This document shows, one piece after another, positions 7,978 to 17,348 of a stretch of 64,000 nt of DNA. Every line of letters begins with the position of its first letter. The stretch's first letter is position 1. The notes below the pieces were generated by a model, which saw nothing but the letters and a program-made list of their open reading frames with translations, was not told the DNA's origin and ran no database searches. This DNA comes from Pseudomonadota bacterium. GTDB lineage: Bacteria; Desulfobacterota; Desulfobulbia; Desulfobulbales; Desulfurivibrionaceae. The position numbers and the translations under genes are program-made. The stretch is from contig JAHJRQ010000015.1 in the NCBI GenBank assembly GCA_018830485.1, positions 186,001-250,000 of the forward strand. The letters are read 5' to 3'.

Positions 7978-8111
7978 GCTAAACAACCCGTGGAACCCCA
8001 GGGCGCTGTCTTTCGCGGCAAACGCCCTGTGCGAGAGGTTTCCGTTCAAGCCCGCCAATCGTATGGCCTGCCAACCCATCAACAAGACGGACACAAAGGA
8101 GACGGACAACT

Positions 8112-8960
8112 ATGGAAACCGCGCAGACACAGATGGTATCTTTTGTTGAAAGGATTCTTCTCGCCACCGATTGCTCCCCGTTCAGCGAAGGCGCCGAACA
8201 GGAGGCTATTTTCTTTGCCCAGGCCTGCGGGGCGGTTTTGACAATCCTGCATGTCATTGAGGCCAATCCGGAATTTTCCACCATCGGCCATGAAACCGCA
8301 CTGGAGATGGAAGAATCGGCCAGGGACCATCTTGAAAAGATTCAGAGGATGGCAACAAACGAAGAAATCAAGGCGGAAATCGTGATCCGCCATTCCGACG
8401 ACCCGGTGGAAGTTATCAACGAGGAGGTCCTCACGAGAAACATAGACATCGTCATAACAGGGCGGAGGGGGAGGCGGGGCATCAAGAAAATCCTGATGGG
8501 AGTGGTGACGGAAAAGGTCGCCTCCATGGTCCCCTGCAAAACCCTCATTGTTCCCAAGGATTTTGTCATTGCAGGCGATGGCGTGCTGCTTGCCACCGAT
8601 GGCTCATCGTTCAGCGAAAATGCGGAAAAAGAAGCCATCAGCATGGTGTCGCGCTGCGACTATTTGAAATACATCTGTGTCGTGTCGGCAGCGGCCACCG
8701 CCGCAGAGCTTGATGAGGCCAAACAGCGCGTCCAGCGCATCACAACCCGGATACAGGCGGAAAACAAAAAAATCACCATCGAAACCGTGGCCGAGATCGG
8801 ATCGCCAAGTGACATGATCGTGCGCGAGGCACGGGAGAAAAAGGTCGATGTGATTATCATGGGCTCCCATGGCAGAACAGGCCTGCAACGGTTGCTGATG
8901 GGGAGCGTGTGCTCCGAGTTGATCGCCTCCGCGCCCTGTTCCGTGCTGATCACCAAATAA
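8112..8960 (+). CDS. Tandem universal stress protein (UspA family)
   Basis: 282 residues with two Usp domains, residues about 10-142 and 155-282. Each ends in a nucleotide-binding-type loop: GRRGRRGIKKILMGVV and MGSHGRTGLQRLLMGS. Start ATG 8112 follows AAAGGAG. It stands alone after the hairpin at 7938. Usp proteins are cytoplasmic stress or energy-status proteins that often bind ATP; the client is not evident here. Confidence 0.9.
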   Translation: METAQTQMVSFVERILLATDCSPFSEGAEQEAIFFAQACGAVLTILHVIEANPEFSTIGHETALEMEESARDHLEKIQRMATNEEIKAEIVIRHSDDPVEVINEEVLTRNIDIVITGRRGRRGIKKILMGVVTEKVASMVPCKTLIVPKDFVIAGDGVLLATDGSSFSENAEKEAISMVSRCDYLKYICVVSAAATAAELDEAKQRVQRITTRIQAENKKITIETVAEIGSPSDMIVREAREKKVDVIIMGSHGRTGLQRLLMGSVCSELIASAPCSVLITK

Positions 8961-9208
8961 CGGACCCTTTCTTCTGCCCGCCGGGTGTTGTCCTTCTCGG
9001 ATAACGCCCGGCGCCGGCAACTTCCCATGCCAAGCGCCACTCTCCCGGCAGCCAACCTCTTAGAAATACGCACAAAAAAAATAGTTGCAGAAAATCTAAA
9101 ATAGATATATTAAGTATTAAGTGAAATTGCTAAACACTTTGTGCCCGCCTGTATTCACCATCTGCGGTTGCTCCTGCGCAGCACAGGAAAATGTTCTTCC
9201 CCTCCCTT
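8961..9208. other. Intergenic region between convergent genes, no gene seen
   Basis: An AT-rich stretch occurs at about 9069-9140 within otherwise GC-rich sequence. I see no convincing reading frame, tRNA or repeat here. The region ends in the bidirectional terminator at 9209. Confidence 0.4.
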
Positions 9209-9246
9209 AAAAAGCCGTCGGACGCAAGTCCGGCGGCTTTTTTTTT
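9209..9246. terminator. Bidirectional intrinsic terminator
   Basis: A stem of AAAAGCCG with continuing GGAC pairs around the loop GCAA and returns as GTCC...CGGCTTTT, followed by a run of T on plus and preceded by A's (U-tract on minus). It separates the converging usp gene and the EF-G-like gene. Confidence 0.85.
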
Positions 9247-9266
9247 ATTGCTGCCTTGCTGCACGA

Positions 9267-11381
9267 TCAATCGGCGTGTTGCGTAGCCAGACCCTTCTGC
9301 ACCTCAGAAGGCACCGGCGCATATTCCTTGAACCGCCGCTTGAAACTGGCCCTCCCCTGGGTGATGGATTTCAGGGCGGTGGTGTACTTGTACTGCTCGG
9401 CCAGCGGGGTCAGGGCCTTGATCACCTGGTAGCGGCCCCGGGATTCCATGCCGCCGATGATCGACCGCCGCGTCTGGAGATCACCCATCACCTCGCCCAT
9501 CACCTCTTCCGGCACCATGATCTCCATCTCGTAGATGGGTTCGAGAATGAGCGGGTCCGCCTGTTGGAAGGCCTCCTTGAAGGCCTGGGCCCCGGCGATC
9601 TTAAACGAGATGTCGTTGGAGTCCACCGCGTGCATCTTGCCGTCGAAAACCATGACCCGCACATCCCGGACATGGGAGCCGGTCATGGGGCCTTCCTGCA
9701 TCTTCTCCATGACCCCCCGCTGGATGGAAGGCAGGTACTTGGCGTCGATGACCCCGCCCACGATGCAGTTGTAAAACACCAGCTTGCCGCCCCAGGGCAG
9801 GTCGATCTCCTCCTTGCCCCGCACGTTGAGATCGGTGGGGTCGGGCGCCCCCTCCACATGGGGCTCGATGCGCAGGTGCACCTCGGCGAACTGGCCCGAG
9901 CCGCCGGACTGCTTCTTGTGGCGGTACATGGCGGTGGCCGGCCTCTGGATCGTCTCCCGGTAGGGAATCTTGGGCTCCTCAAATTCCGTCTTGATCCCGT
10001 AGACATGCTCCAGACGCCAGCGGGCCACCTGCAGGTGCAGCTCGCCCTGGCCCCAGAGGATCAACTGCTTCACCTCCGAGGCAAACTCGGCCTTGAGGGT
10101 CTGGTCCTCGGTCTGCATGTCGCGCAGGGCCTCGCCCAGCTTCTCATCGTCCTTTTTCTCCTTGGCCACAATGGCCGAGCGGATGCGCGGCTCGGGGAAC
10201 TCGATGGGCGCCACCCCCACCCGTTTCTCCTTAGCGTGCAGGGTATGGTTGGTATTTGTGCCCTTCATCTTCAGGGTCGCGCCGATGTCGCCGGCGGAGA
10301 GCTTCTTCACCTGATTGCGCTCCTTGCCGTCCATGATGAACAACTGGGCTAGACGTTCGGTGTCCCCGGTCTGGTAGTTGACCAAATCCTGCCCTTCGCT
10401 CACCTCGCCGGAACAGACCTTGAAAAAAGTGATCTTGCCCAGATAGGGCTCCACCAGGGTCTTGAAAACAAAGAGCACCGGAGGCCCGGCCGGGTCGCAG
10501 GCAAGCTCCCCGCTGTCCAAGGTGTGCTCGGGCAGCATCTCCTGGGCCGTGGGCGCCACGTTGTCGATGAAGCCCATCATCCTGCCGCTGCCCATGTTCT
10601 GCTTGGCGGAGAGACAGAAGATCGGAAAGAGCGAACGGTTGCGCATTCCGATCTTGAGCCCCATGCGCATCTCATCCTCATCCAGGCTGCCCTTGTCGAA
10701 ATAGAGCTCCATCAAAGCTTCGTCGTTTTCCGCCGCCTTCTCCACCAACTCGTTATGGAGCTTGTCGGCTCGCTCCTTTTCGCTCTCCGGGATGGGGAGC
10801 TTCTCGGGTTTGCCGCCCTCGGGAGGGAAGCGGTACATGGTCATCTTGAGCAGATCGATGATGGCGTTGAAGCCCTGACCCTGGTTGACCGGGTACTGCA
10901 TGAGCACCGGTGCCGAGCCGAAGCGTTCCTGCAGGGAAGCCACCGCAGCCTCAAAGGCCGCCTTGGGATGATCCACCTGATTGATCGCAAAGATGGCGGG
11001 CTTAGCGAATCGCTCCACCGAGTTCCAGACCAGTTCGGTGCCCACCTCCACCCCGTACTGGGCGTTGATCAGCATGATGCAGGTGTCGGCCACCCGCAGG
11101 GCGGAGACGATCTCGCCCACAAAATCGTCCAGACCGGGGGTGTCGATGATGTTGATCTTGTAGTCCCGCCACTCGGTATGCAGGGAGGTGGCGTACACCG
11201 AGTTGCCGCGCTCCTGCTCGATCTGGTGATAATCGGAGATGGTGTTCTTGTCCTCGACCGTGCCGCGCCTCTTGGTGAGCCCCGCCTCGAAAACCATGGT
11301 CTCGGCCAGGGTTGTCTTGCCGGATTTGACACTGCCCAGCAACACGATGTTCTTGATGTGCTTGTCGTCATAGACTTTCAT
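9267..11381 (-). CDS. Elongation factor G-like GTPase (EF-G paralogue)
   Basis: 704 residues; ATG 11381 has AGAGGTGG upstream. The P-loop reads GSVKSGKTT (16-24) rather than the GHVDAGKTT of true EF-G. The switch II motif is DTPGLDDF, with Leu84 where translational GTPases carry the catalytic His. NQVD replaces NKxD as the guanine specificity motif. EF-G domains II-V follow (RETIQRPATAMYRHKKQSGGSG, and IMVPEEVMGEVMGDLQTRRS near the C-terminus). It belongs to the EF-G-like group that includes FusA2-type and ribosomal-protection-like paralogues. Role is unknown: ribosome recycling, stress translation or protection are possible. It is unlikely to be the housekeeping EF-G because it is monocistronic and away from rpsL-rpsG-tuf. 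Confidence 0.88.
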   Translation of the reverse strand: MKVYDDKHIKNIVLLGSVKSGKTTLAETMVFEAGLTKRRGTVEDKNTISDYHQIEQERGNSVYATSLHTEWRDYKINIIDTPGLDDFVGEIVSALRVADTCIMLINAQYGVEVGTELVWNSVERFAKPAIFAINQVDHPKAAFEAAVASLQERFGSAPVLMQYPVNQGQGFNAIIDLLKMTMYRFPPEGGKPEKLPIPESEKERADKLHNELVEKAAENDEALMELYFDKGSLDEDEMRMGLKIGMRNRSLFPIFCLSAKQNMGSGRMMGFIDNVAPTAQEMLPEHTLDSGELACDPAGPPVLFVFKTLVEPYLGKITFFKVCSGEVSEGQDLVNYQTGDTERLAQLFIMDGKERNQVKKLSAGDIGATLKMKGTNTNHTLHAKEKRVGVAPIEFPEPRIRSAIVAKEKKDDEKLGEALRDMQTEDQTLKAEFASEVKQLILWGQGELHLQVARWRLEHVYGIKTEFEEPKIPYRETIQRPATAMYRHKKQSGGSGQFAEVHLRIEPHVEGAPDPTDLNVRGKEEIDLPWGGKLVFYNCIVGGVIDAKYLPSIQRGVMEKMQEGPMTGSHVRDVRVMVFDGKMHAVDSNDISFKIAGAQAFKEAFQQADPLILEPIYEMEIMVPEEVMGEVMGDLQTRRSIIGGMESRGRYQVIKALTPLAEQYKYTTALKSITQGRASFKRRFKEYAPVPSEVQKGLATQHAD

Positions 11382-11612
11382 GCGGCGCCACCTCTCTTGG
11401 TCGATATGATTACCAGCCAGCCGACATGGACTGGGGGGGAATTGCATTAGGTTTGCATTAGATTCAGGATAGCAAAAAAGAGGGATGGTCAGCAGATTTT
11501 TTTCCCGGGGATGAACAATTTTTCACAGGCGTGGCAGAGGTTGGCGTTCCGCGCCGCATCATGGTATAGTGCGCTTTTCCCTGCACAACCCAACAAAAAT
11601 GGACTCGTAACA
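11382..11612. other. Intergenic region of divergent genes with a possible plus-strand promoter
   Basis: Between the EF-G-like gene and the AcuI-like gene. TTGGCG at 11541-11546 and TATAGT at 11565-11570 with 18-bp spacing form a candidate sigma-70 promoter for the plus-strand gene. No reading frame is supported. Confidence 0.35.
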
Positions 11613-11693
11613 GCTGCCCTTCGACAGGCTCAGGGTGAGCGGCACTAACTTAACGTATTGATATTCCGTTCGTGCCGGGCCTGCCGAAGCACC
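11613..11693. repeat. REP-like imperfect inverted repeat
   Basis: CCCTTCGACAGGCTCAGGG near 11617-11635 is mirrored by the complement at about 11667-11690, as an interrupted palindrome of about 80 bases. The left arm closely resembles the TTCGACAGGCTCAGG repeats scattered in many proteobacterial genomes. It lies in the leader of the reductase gene. Confidence 0.6.
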
Positions 11694-11745
11694 TGTTTGC
11701 AGCACATTACAAATTATCTCGAGCCCAGCTACAAGGAGCACCCCC

Positions 11746-12744
11746 TTGCCCACCACCTTCCAGGCCATGGTCGTCACGCAACCCTCCCCCGGCCAGTTCC
11801 AGCGGGGTATCGTCACCAGAAATCTCGACGATCTGCCGCCGGGCGAGGTGCTCATCCGGGTGCGCTACTCTTCGCTCAATTACAAGGATGCCCTCTCCGC
11901 CTCGGGCAACCGCGGCGTCACCCGCCGCTTTCCGCACACCCCGGGCATTGACGCTGCAGGCGAAGTGCTGGGCAGCGATTCGCCTGATTTCTCCCCGGGC
12001 GATGCGGTAATTGTCTCCTGCTACGATTTCGGCATGAATACCGCGGGCGGCTTTGCCCAGCGCATAAGGGTGCCGGCCAGATGGGTCATGCCGCTGCCCG
12101 AGGGACTCTCCGTAAGGGAGAGCATGATCTACGGCACCGCCGGCTTTACCGCGGCCCAATCCGTTGACCGGTTGCAACGGTACCCGGTGCTGCCCGAGCA
12201 GGGCAAGGTTCTGGTCACCGGCGCCACAGGCGGCGTGGGCAGCATGGCCGTGGCCATGCTTTCCCTGAGCGGCTTTACCGTGGCCGCCGTAACCGGGAAG
12301 CCGGAGCAGGAACCATTCTTGCGCGACCTGGGCGCCCGGGAAATTGTCCTGCGGGAAGACAGCATCGACCGCAGCGGCCGGATGCTGCTCAAGGAAAAAT
12401 GGGCCGGAGTCATCGACACGGTGGGGGGCGAGATCCTGGCCACGGCCATCAAGTCCACCCGCTACGGCGGCGCAGTCACCTGCTGCGGCAATGTTGCCTC
12501 ACCGGACCTGCCCCTGAACGTCTATCCTTTTATCCTGCGCGGGGTAAGCCTTCTCGGCATCGACAGCGCCGAATGCCCCATGGCGGTGCGCATCCCCATC
12601 TGGCAGAAGATCGCCACCTGCTGGCGGCTGCCAAACCTCGAACGCCTTACCACGGAGATTTCGCTCAAGGAGCTTGACCAGCATATCGAATATATTCTAC
12701 AAGGAAAGCAGAAGGGACGGGTGATCCTCAATCTCGACGCCTGA
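11746..12744 (+). CDS. acuI: YhdH/AcuI-family NADPH-dependent acryloyl-CoA reductase (zinc-less MDR)
   Basis: 332 residues, matching the family length. The start is TTG 11746, chosen because AAGGAG stands at correct spacing and the N-terminal strand (FQAMVVTQ) begins right there. Family motifs include YSSLNYKDALSASGN, TPGIDAAGEV and the dinucleotide fold VTGATGGVGSMAVAMLS; no structural zinc Cys cluster. The enzyme reduces acryloyl-CoA or quinone-like enones with NADPH. It stands ahead of an unknown lipoprotein gene with 36 bp between, possibly co-transcribed but not functionally linked. Confidence 0.85.
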   Translation: MPTTFQAMVVTQPSPGQFQRGIVTRNLDDLPPGEVLIRVRYSSLNYKDALSASGNRGVTRRFPHTPGIDAAGEVLGSDSPDFSPGDAVIVSCYDFGMNTAGGFAQRIRVPARWVMPLPEGLSVRESMIYGTAGFTAAQSVDRLQRYPVLPEQGKVLVTGATGGVGSMAVAMLSLSGFTVAAVTGKPEQEPFLRDLGAREIVLREDSIDRSGRMLLKEKWAGVIDTVGGEILATAIKSTRYGGAVTCCGNVASPDLPLNVYPFILRGVSLLGIDSAECPMAVRIPIWQKIATCWRLPNLERLTTEISLKELDQHIEYILQGKQKGRVILNLDA

Positions 12745-12780
12745 CCCCGGTTTCACTCCACCAACGCACAGAGGTCCGCC

Positions 12781-13365
12781 ATGCGCCTGCATACCGCCAT
12801 CCTGCTCGCCCTTGTTCTCTGCCTGACTTCGGGTTGCGGGACCATGCTGCCGGTGGCCAAAACCACGGACGAATCCCGCTGGGACAGCTTTGACCAAGTC
12901 AAGGCATCCTTTGACCTGATCGTTCCTTTTTCAACCACAAAAACCGACCTGCAAAAGCTCGGCTTCGATCCCTACCAGACCGCCAATATCCAGATTCTCA
13001 ACTATCTGGCCATCATCGCCAAATTCATGCCCAACACCAACATCACCAAGGCCGATCTGCCCCCCGGGCTTCAGGGCTGCGTGGAGGCAACGGATTCCTG
13101 TATCGCTTACGAGCTGAAGACCCAAAACCTTAAAAGCCAGCGGCAGGGCAATCTCTTCCTTGACCTCCTGCGCTTCAAGCGCCAGGCCCACCAGACCGGC
13201 TGGCGCTTTTCCGCCTTCATTGTCCTGGTGGACGACCTGGTGGTGTACAAACTCTGGGACGGACAACCCCGCATCGAGGGGGAGGTGTACAAAAAGAACC
13301 CCCTCGGCCCCCTCCAGGAGCCCGCGGACCTTGCCACGGACGCCGCGGTGGTGGGCACCTTTTAG
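12781..13365 (+). CDS. Lipoprotein of unknown function
   Basis: 194 residues. Residues 1-19 are a lipoprotein signal ending in the lipobox LTSGC, so it should be lipid-anchored facing the periplasm. The mature part has no motif I recognise; LVDDLVVYKLWDGQPR near the C-terminus and a Cys pair in GCVEATDSCIAYEL (one possible disulfide) stand out. AGAGG precedes the start. Confidence 0.75.
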   Translation: MRLHTAILLALVLCLTSGCGTMLPVAKTTDESRWDSFDQVKASFDLIVPFSTTKTDLQKLGFDPYQTANIQILNYLAIIAKFMPNTNITKADLPPGLQGCVEATDSCIAYELKTQNLKSQRQGNLFLDLLRFKRQAHQTGWRFSAFIVLVDDLVVYKLWDGQPRIEGEVYKKNPLGPLQEPADLATDAAVVGTF

Positions 13366-13387
13366 CCTCTCGCCCCACCCCTGCCTC

Positions 13388-14389
13388 CTACTCCGGCCGG
13401 ATGACCCGATGGGCCAGGCCCAAAATGCGTTTATCCACAACAAGCCCGATGGCCTTGGCCGTTGTCAGGTTAATGGCAAGATAATCCTCCGCCGTTTCCA
13501 CCGGCAGGTCGCCGGGTTTTTTGCCCTTGAGGATCTGGTCGGCCAGACGGGCAACCTGCCTGGTTATTTCCATGTCGTCAAAACCGTAGCTGAACAGAGC
13601 GCCCTGTTCGACATAACTGACACGGCTACCGGTGGAGAGCACCATCTTTTTCCTGATGGCCAGTTCGGCAAAATCCTTGATCCGGGACATGACCATGCCA
13701 TCCCGGGGAAGATACACGGAATCGACGCCCTCGGGCCACTGGGCGATCAGGGCGTCGATCTCGGCCTGATCGCGGACCGTCCTGGCAAGCAGCTTCAGGC
13801 CCAGACCGGCGGCGCCCTGCCGAGCAGTCTCCAGGGAGGCGAGAGCACTCGTATCCTCGGGATTGTACGGCACCAGCACATTCCTGATCTGCGGAGCGAT
13901 TTCGACAGACCACTGCAGCCGTTTGGCCTCGCTGTCGGCCAGCATCACCCCGGTAGCATTCTCCCCCGGATGCTTGAGGTCCTTCACCAGTTTACCCTGA
14001 ACGACGTTGTTGGCCGGCCCGAAGAGCAGCGGAATATTTCTCTCCCGACAGAGCCTCTGGGCGGCATTAGCCGCCACAAAGGGTGCAGCATAGACCAGAT
14101 CGGGCTTGCGGGCCGCGAGCAGGGCCATGGCGGCATCCAGTTCCCCGACCCCCTCCACAACCCCGTTAAAGACATACTCGACATCCTGCCCTTCAATGTA
14201 CCCTCTCTCCCGCAGGCCTGCCTTGAATCCCGCCAATAACGGCAGAGTGTTTTTCGAGTAGAGCAGGATTGCGATGACCAGCGGCCTTTCCGCCTTTTTC
14301 ACCCTTTCCGCCGCCTGAGCACAGGCAGGCCAGAGCACTCCGCCGGTCAAAAGGACAATCAGCATGCACACCATCATTTTTTTTCGCAT
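13388..14389 (-). CDS. ABC transporter substrate-binding-like periplasmic protein (TrpX/DUF534-type)
   Basis: 333 residues; ATG 14389 is chosen for AAGGAA upstream and the signal peptide that follows (MRKKMMVCMLIVLLTGGVL, cleavage near AQAA). The mature part resembles the periplasmic-binding, BMP/ABC_sub_bind group: IAILLYSKNTLPLLAGFKAGLRE, then VYAAPFVAANAAQ, and the C-terminal GKKPGDLPVETAEDYLAINL characteristic of that family. No permease or ATPase gene is adjacent; instead a hybrid histidine kinase is divergent 164 bp away. This pairing suggests a ligand-sensing role, perhaps presenting ligand to the kinase's extracytoplasmic domain. Confidence 0.82.
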   Translation of the reverse strand: MRKKMMVCMLIVLLTGGVLWPACAQAAERVKKAERPLVIAILLYSKNTLPLLAGFKAGLRERGYIEGQDVEYVFNGVVEGVGELDAAMALLAARKPDLVYAAPFVAANAAQRLCRERNIPLLFGPANNVVQGKLVKDLKHPGENATGVMLADSEAKRLQWSVEIAPQIRNVLVPYNPEDTSALASLETARQGAAGLGLKLLARTVRDQAEIDALIAQWPEGVDSVYLPRDGMVMSRIKDFAELAIRKKMVLSTGSRVSYVEQGALFSYGFDDMEITRQVARLADQILKGKKPGDLPVETAEDYLAINLTTAKAIGLVVDKRILGLAHRVIRPE

Positions 14390-14553
14390 GGGAATTCCTT
14401 TTCTTGTCTGGCTCATGGTATGATTTTTTAAAATTTCTTGGGTATCAGCATGCTAGCAGAGGAAACAAGGGAATTCCAAGGAAAATTGTCCGTGGCGCAG
14501 GCGCTTCCATGGTGAACAGCCCCAGGCCTCTGACTCAGGAGAAGAGCCAGCCC

Positions 14554-17184
14554 ATGCCGCACAGTATCCGCTTCCGATTAACCGCCTCCCTGACCGGACT
14601 GGCTGTCGCCCCTTTGTTGCTTGTCGGGGTGATCTTTTCCGTCATGAACTACTCCGCCCTCAGACAGCAGGCCCTGGTTGAACAACAGCTCCAGGCCCAG
14701 CGGGTCGGTACGGTGGTGAGCTCCTTTGTCCACGAGCTGGCCAGCCAACTGGAGCTGCTGGCCCGGATGCATGACGGATTCACCAACGCCCCCGCCCCGG
14801 ACCAGAAATGGGTGCTCGACGAGCTGCTCGTCTTTGAAAACCGCTTCCAGGAACTGAGCCTGCTGGGACCGGAGGGAACCGAACTGATCCGCCGCAACAA
14901 AGGGGCAATTGTTCTCACCACGGAGCTGAAAAAGTACGCAGGCGACCCGGCCTTCCAACACCCCTTCTCCTCTGGTCAGACCTACTTCGGCTCCATTCAC
15001 CTGAACCCGGACTCCGGCGAACCACTGATGACCATCGGCGTTCCCCTGCACTCTCCCTTGAGCGGCAAGACCGTGGGTGTCCTCCTTGCCCAGGCCCGTC
15101 TGAAAAAAATATGGGAGCTGCTGGCCTCCCTACCCGTCCGGGATGGCGAAACCGTCTTCCTCGTCGATGACGCCGGTGCAGTGGTGGCCCACCCCAACCC
15201 GTCCGTTGTCCTGGCCGGCAGCCATTTCGACCTCCCTGCCAGCCTGCCGGGCTTTAGGCAAGGCCTTGGAAACGGCCGAGTGGCGCTGGCCGCGGAACAA
15301 ATCGATCTCGGTCGCCACTCCCTCTCCGTGGTTGCCCAACGCTTGGAGTCGGAGGTGTTGGCCCTGGCCCACAATACGCTGTTTCTCATCTCCCTGTTGA
15401 TGCTGGCCGCCCTGGCAACGGCGGTATTCCTCTCCATCCTGGCCATCAACACTATCACCCGGCCACTGCACGAGCTGGCCTCCGCCGCCAGACAGATCCA
15501 TGATGGTGATTTGAGCAAACAGGTGGGGTATATCAGCAAAGACGAGGTTGGCGAGCTGGCCATGGCCTTCAATGCCATGACCGCCCGCCTGGGCCGGTCG
15601 ATGGAAGAGATGGCCGACGAAATCGAGGAGAGGAAACAGGTGGAGCAGGCCCTGACCCAGGCCGCCAGGGAGTGGTCCGCGGCCATGGACGCCTCAGCCG
15701 ACCTCATCTACCTGCTGGACCTCAACCGCTGCATCGTCCGGGCGAACAAGACCTTTTACCGGGCCACCTCCACCAGCCAGGAAACCGCCGTCGGCCGCCA
15801 CGTCATCGAGATCATCCATCCGCATGGAGAGCCCATCCCCTGCCCCGTATGCCGGGCGCAGGAGGAAAAACGCGACCTGCAGCTTGTCATGGAAGCGGAT
15901 GATCCCGACAACCCTGTGGGCCGCCCCATTGAAATCACGGTGAAGATCGTCCGCGACCAGGCGGAGCAGCCCCTGAGCATCCTCACGACCCTCCATGACC
16001 TCAGCTCCGCCCGTGCCTCGATGGAGGAAAAGGCCGCCCTGGAACGGCAGCTCCAGCAAGCGCAGAAGATGGAGGCCATCGGCACCCTGGCCGGCGGCAT
16101 TGCCCACGACTTCAACAATATCCTTGCCATTATCCTGGGTTACACCGAATTGGCCATGACGGACACGAACCGGGAAGATTGCCGCAGCCATCTTGAAGAA
16201 GTCACCAAGGGGGCGCAACGGGCAAAAGAGCTTGTTCAGCAGATCCTCACCTTCAGCCGCAAGATGGAGCAGCAGAAACATCCCCTGCAAATCTCACTGG
16301 TGCTCAAAGAGGCCTTGAAGATGCTGCGCGCCTCCATCCCCACCACCATCGAGATCAAACACAACATCCTTTCCGACGCCACGGCCCTGGCCGACCCCAC
16401 CCAGATCCACCAGATCGTGATGAATCTCTGCACCAACGCCTACCACGCCATGCGCGAAACCGGGGGGATTCTCTCCGTTTCCCTGGACGAGGTGGAACTG
16501 GGGGATGATTTCGCCGGGGCCGGATTAACGCCGGGAAGATATCTCAAACTAGAGATACACGACACAGGCTGCGGCATTGCTCCGGCGATACAGGAGAAAA
16601 TTTTCGAACCTTATTTCACCACCAAACAAGTGGGAGACGGCACCGGGATGGGTCTTGCCGTGGTGCACGGCATCGTCAAAGACCACCACGGCCATATTGC
16701 GGTGGAAAGCGAGGAGGGCACAGGCACCAGCATGCAGGTCTATCTGCCCATAACTGCGGAAAATCCGGCGGACCCGGCAACCACGGACGCGCCGGAACAT
16801 CTGGACGGAAACGGGGAACGCATCCTCTTTGTCGACGACGAGGAACAGATCCGGAGGGTTACTGCGGCCATGCTCTCCAGCCATGGGTATCAGGTGACCT
16901 GCGTCGCCAATGGGCAGGAGGCGCTGGCGGAATTCAGCCAACGCCCGGAGAACTACCAGTTGCTTATCACGGACATGACCATGCCGGCCATGACCGGGGC
17001 GGAACTGGCCCGGCGGATTATCGCCCTCAAGCCGGGAGTGCCGGTCATTCTCTGCACCGGCCAAAGTGACCTGATCAACCGGGAAAAAGCCTTGGCCATG
17101 GGGGTTAGCGAATACCTGAGCAAACCGTTCGACATGCAGACAATTCTGCGGGCAATCAGGAGCTCCCTTACAAAAAGCGAATAG
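14554..17184 (+). CDS. Hybrid sensor histidine kinase with Cache, HAMP, PAS and receiver domains
   Basis: 876 residues from ATG 14554 (an in-frame ATG at 14509 would add 15 residues; GGAG lies 12 bases before 14554). Order: membrane helix 10-32, extracytoplasmic Cache-type domain about 40-270, helix 273-298, HAMP about 300-352, PAS about 370-490, HisKA with phospho-His518 in GGIAHDFNN, ATPase with N box (NLCTNAYHAMRETGG) and GTGMGLAVVHG, and C-terminal receiver with Asp807 in LLITDMTMP. The PAS region contains CPVCRAQEEK, a Cys pair. The receiver can pass phosphate to a separate histidine phosphotransfer protein not found here. Divergent from the binding-protein gene. Confidence 0.93.
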   Translation: MPHSIRFRLTASLTGLAVAPLLLVGVIFSVMNYSALRQQALVEQQLQAQRVGTVVSSFVHELASQLELLARMHDGFTNAPAPDQKWVLDELLVFENRFQELSLLGPEGTELIRRNKGAIVLTTELKKYAGDPAFQHPFSSGQTYFGSIHLNPDSGEPLMTIGVPLHSPLSGKTVGVLLAQARLKKIWELLASLPVRDGETVFLVDDAGAVVAHPNPSVVLAGSHFDLPASLPGFRQGLGNGRVALAAEQIDLGRHSLSVVAQRLESEVLALAHNTLFLISLLMLAALATAVFLSILAINTITRPLHELASAARQIHDGDLSKQVGYISKDEVGELAMAFNAMTARLGRSMEEMADEIEERKQVEQALTQAAREWSAAMDASADLIYLLDLNRCIVRANKTFYRATSTSQETAVGRHVIEIIHPHGEPIPCPVCRAQEEKRDLQLVMEADDPDNPVGRPIEITVKIVRDQAEQPLSILTTLHDLSSARASMEEKAALERQLQQAQKMEAIGTLAGGIAHDFNNILAIILGYTELAMTDTNREDCRSHLEEVTKGAQRAKELVQQILTFSRKMEQQKHPLQISLVLKEALKMLRASIPTTIEIKHNILSDATALADPTQIHQIVMNLCTNAYHAMRETGGILSVSLDEVELGDDFAGAGLTPGRYLKLEIHDTGCGIAPAIQEKIFEPYFTTKQVGDGTGMGLAVVHGIVKDHHGHIAVESEEGTGTSMQVYLPITAENPADPATTDAPEHLDGNGERILFVDDEEQIRRVTAAMLSSHGYQVTCVANGQEALAEFSQRPENYQLLITDMTMPAMTGAELARRIIALKPGVPVILCTGQSDLINREKALAMGVSEYLSKPFDMQTILRAIRSSLTKSE

Positions 17185-17202
17185 AGACCACAGGAAACCG
17201 TT

Positions 17203-17340
17203 ATGAAAATCATCGAATGGGAAGTTTATCTGCGTGGATCTGATGCACTTTTTAAAAAATGGTTTGTGGAGCACCTGCAGACCACGGATTACCGCTATGT
17301 AAAGTTCTTCAAGGGCGTCGGCGTATCGAAGCTTCCCTGA
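17203..17340 (+). CDS. Small protein, 45 residues, function unknown
   Basis: ATG 17203 follows ACAGGAAA, 18 bases after the kinase stop; the frame ends at TGA 17338-17340. The peptide begins MKIIEWEVYLRGSDALFKK and has no membrane helix. Its spacing, start signal and amphipathic composition support a real gene co-transcribed with the kinase, but there is no family match I can name. Confidence 0.4.
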   Translation: MKIIEWEVYLRGSDALFKKWFVEHLQTTDYRYVKFFKGVGVSKLP

Positions 17341-17348
17341 AGCCTCCG

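Noticed and set aside
9141-10352. 403-codon plus-strand frame opposite the EF-G-like gene
   Set aside because: It is an antisense artefact of high-GC codon use; the minus strand encodes clear EF-G motifs.
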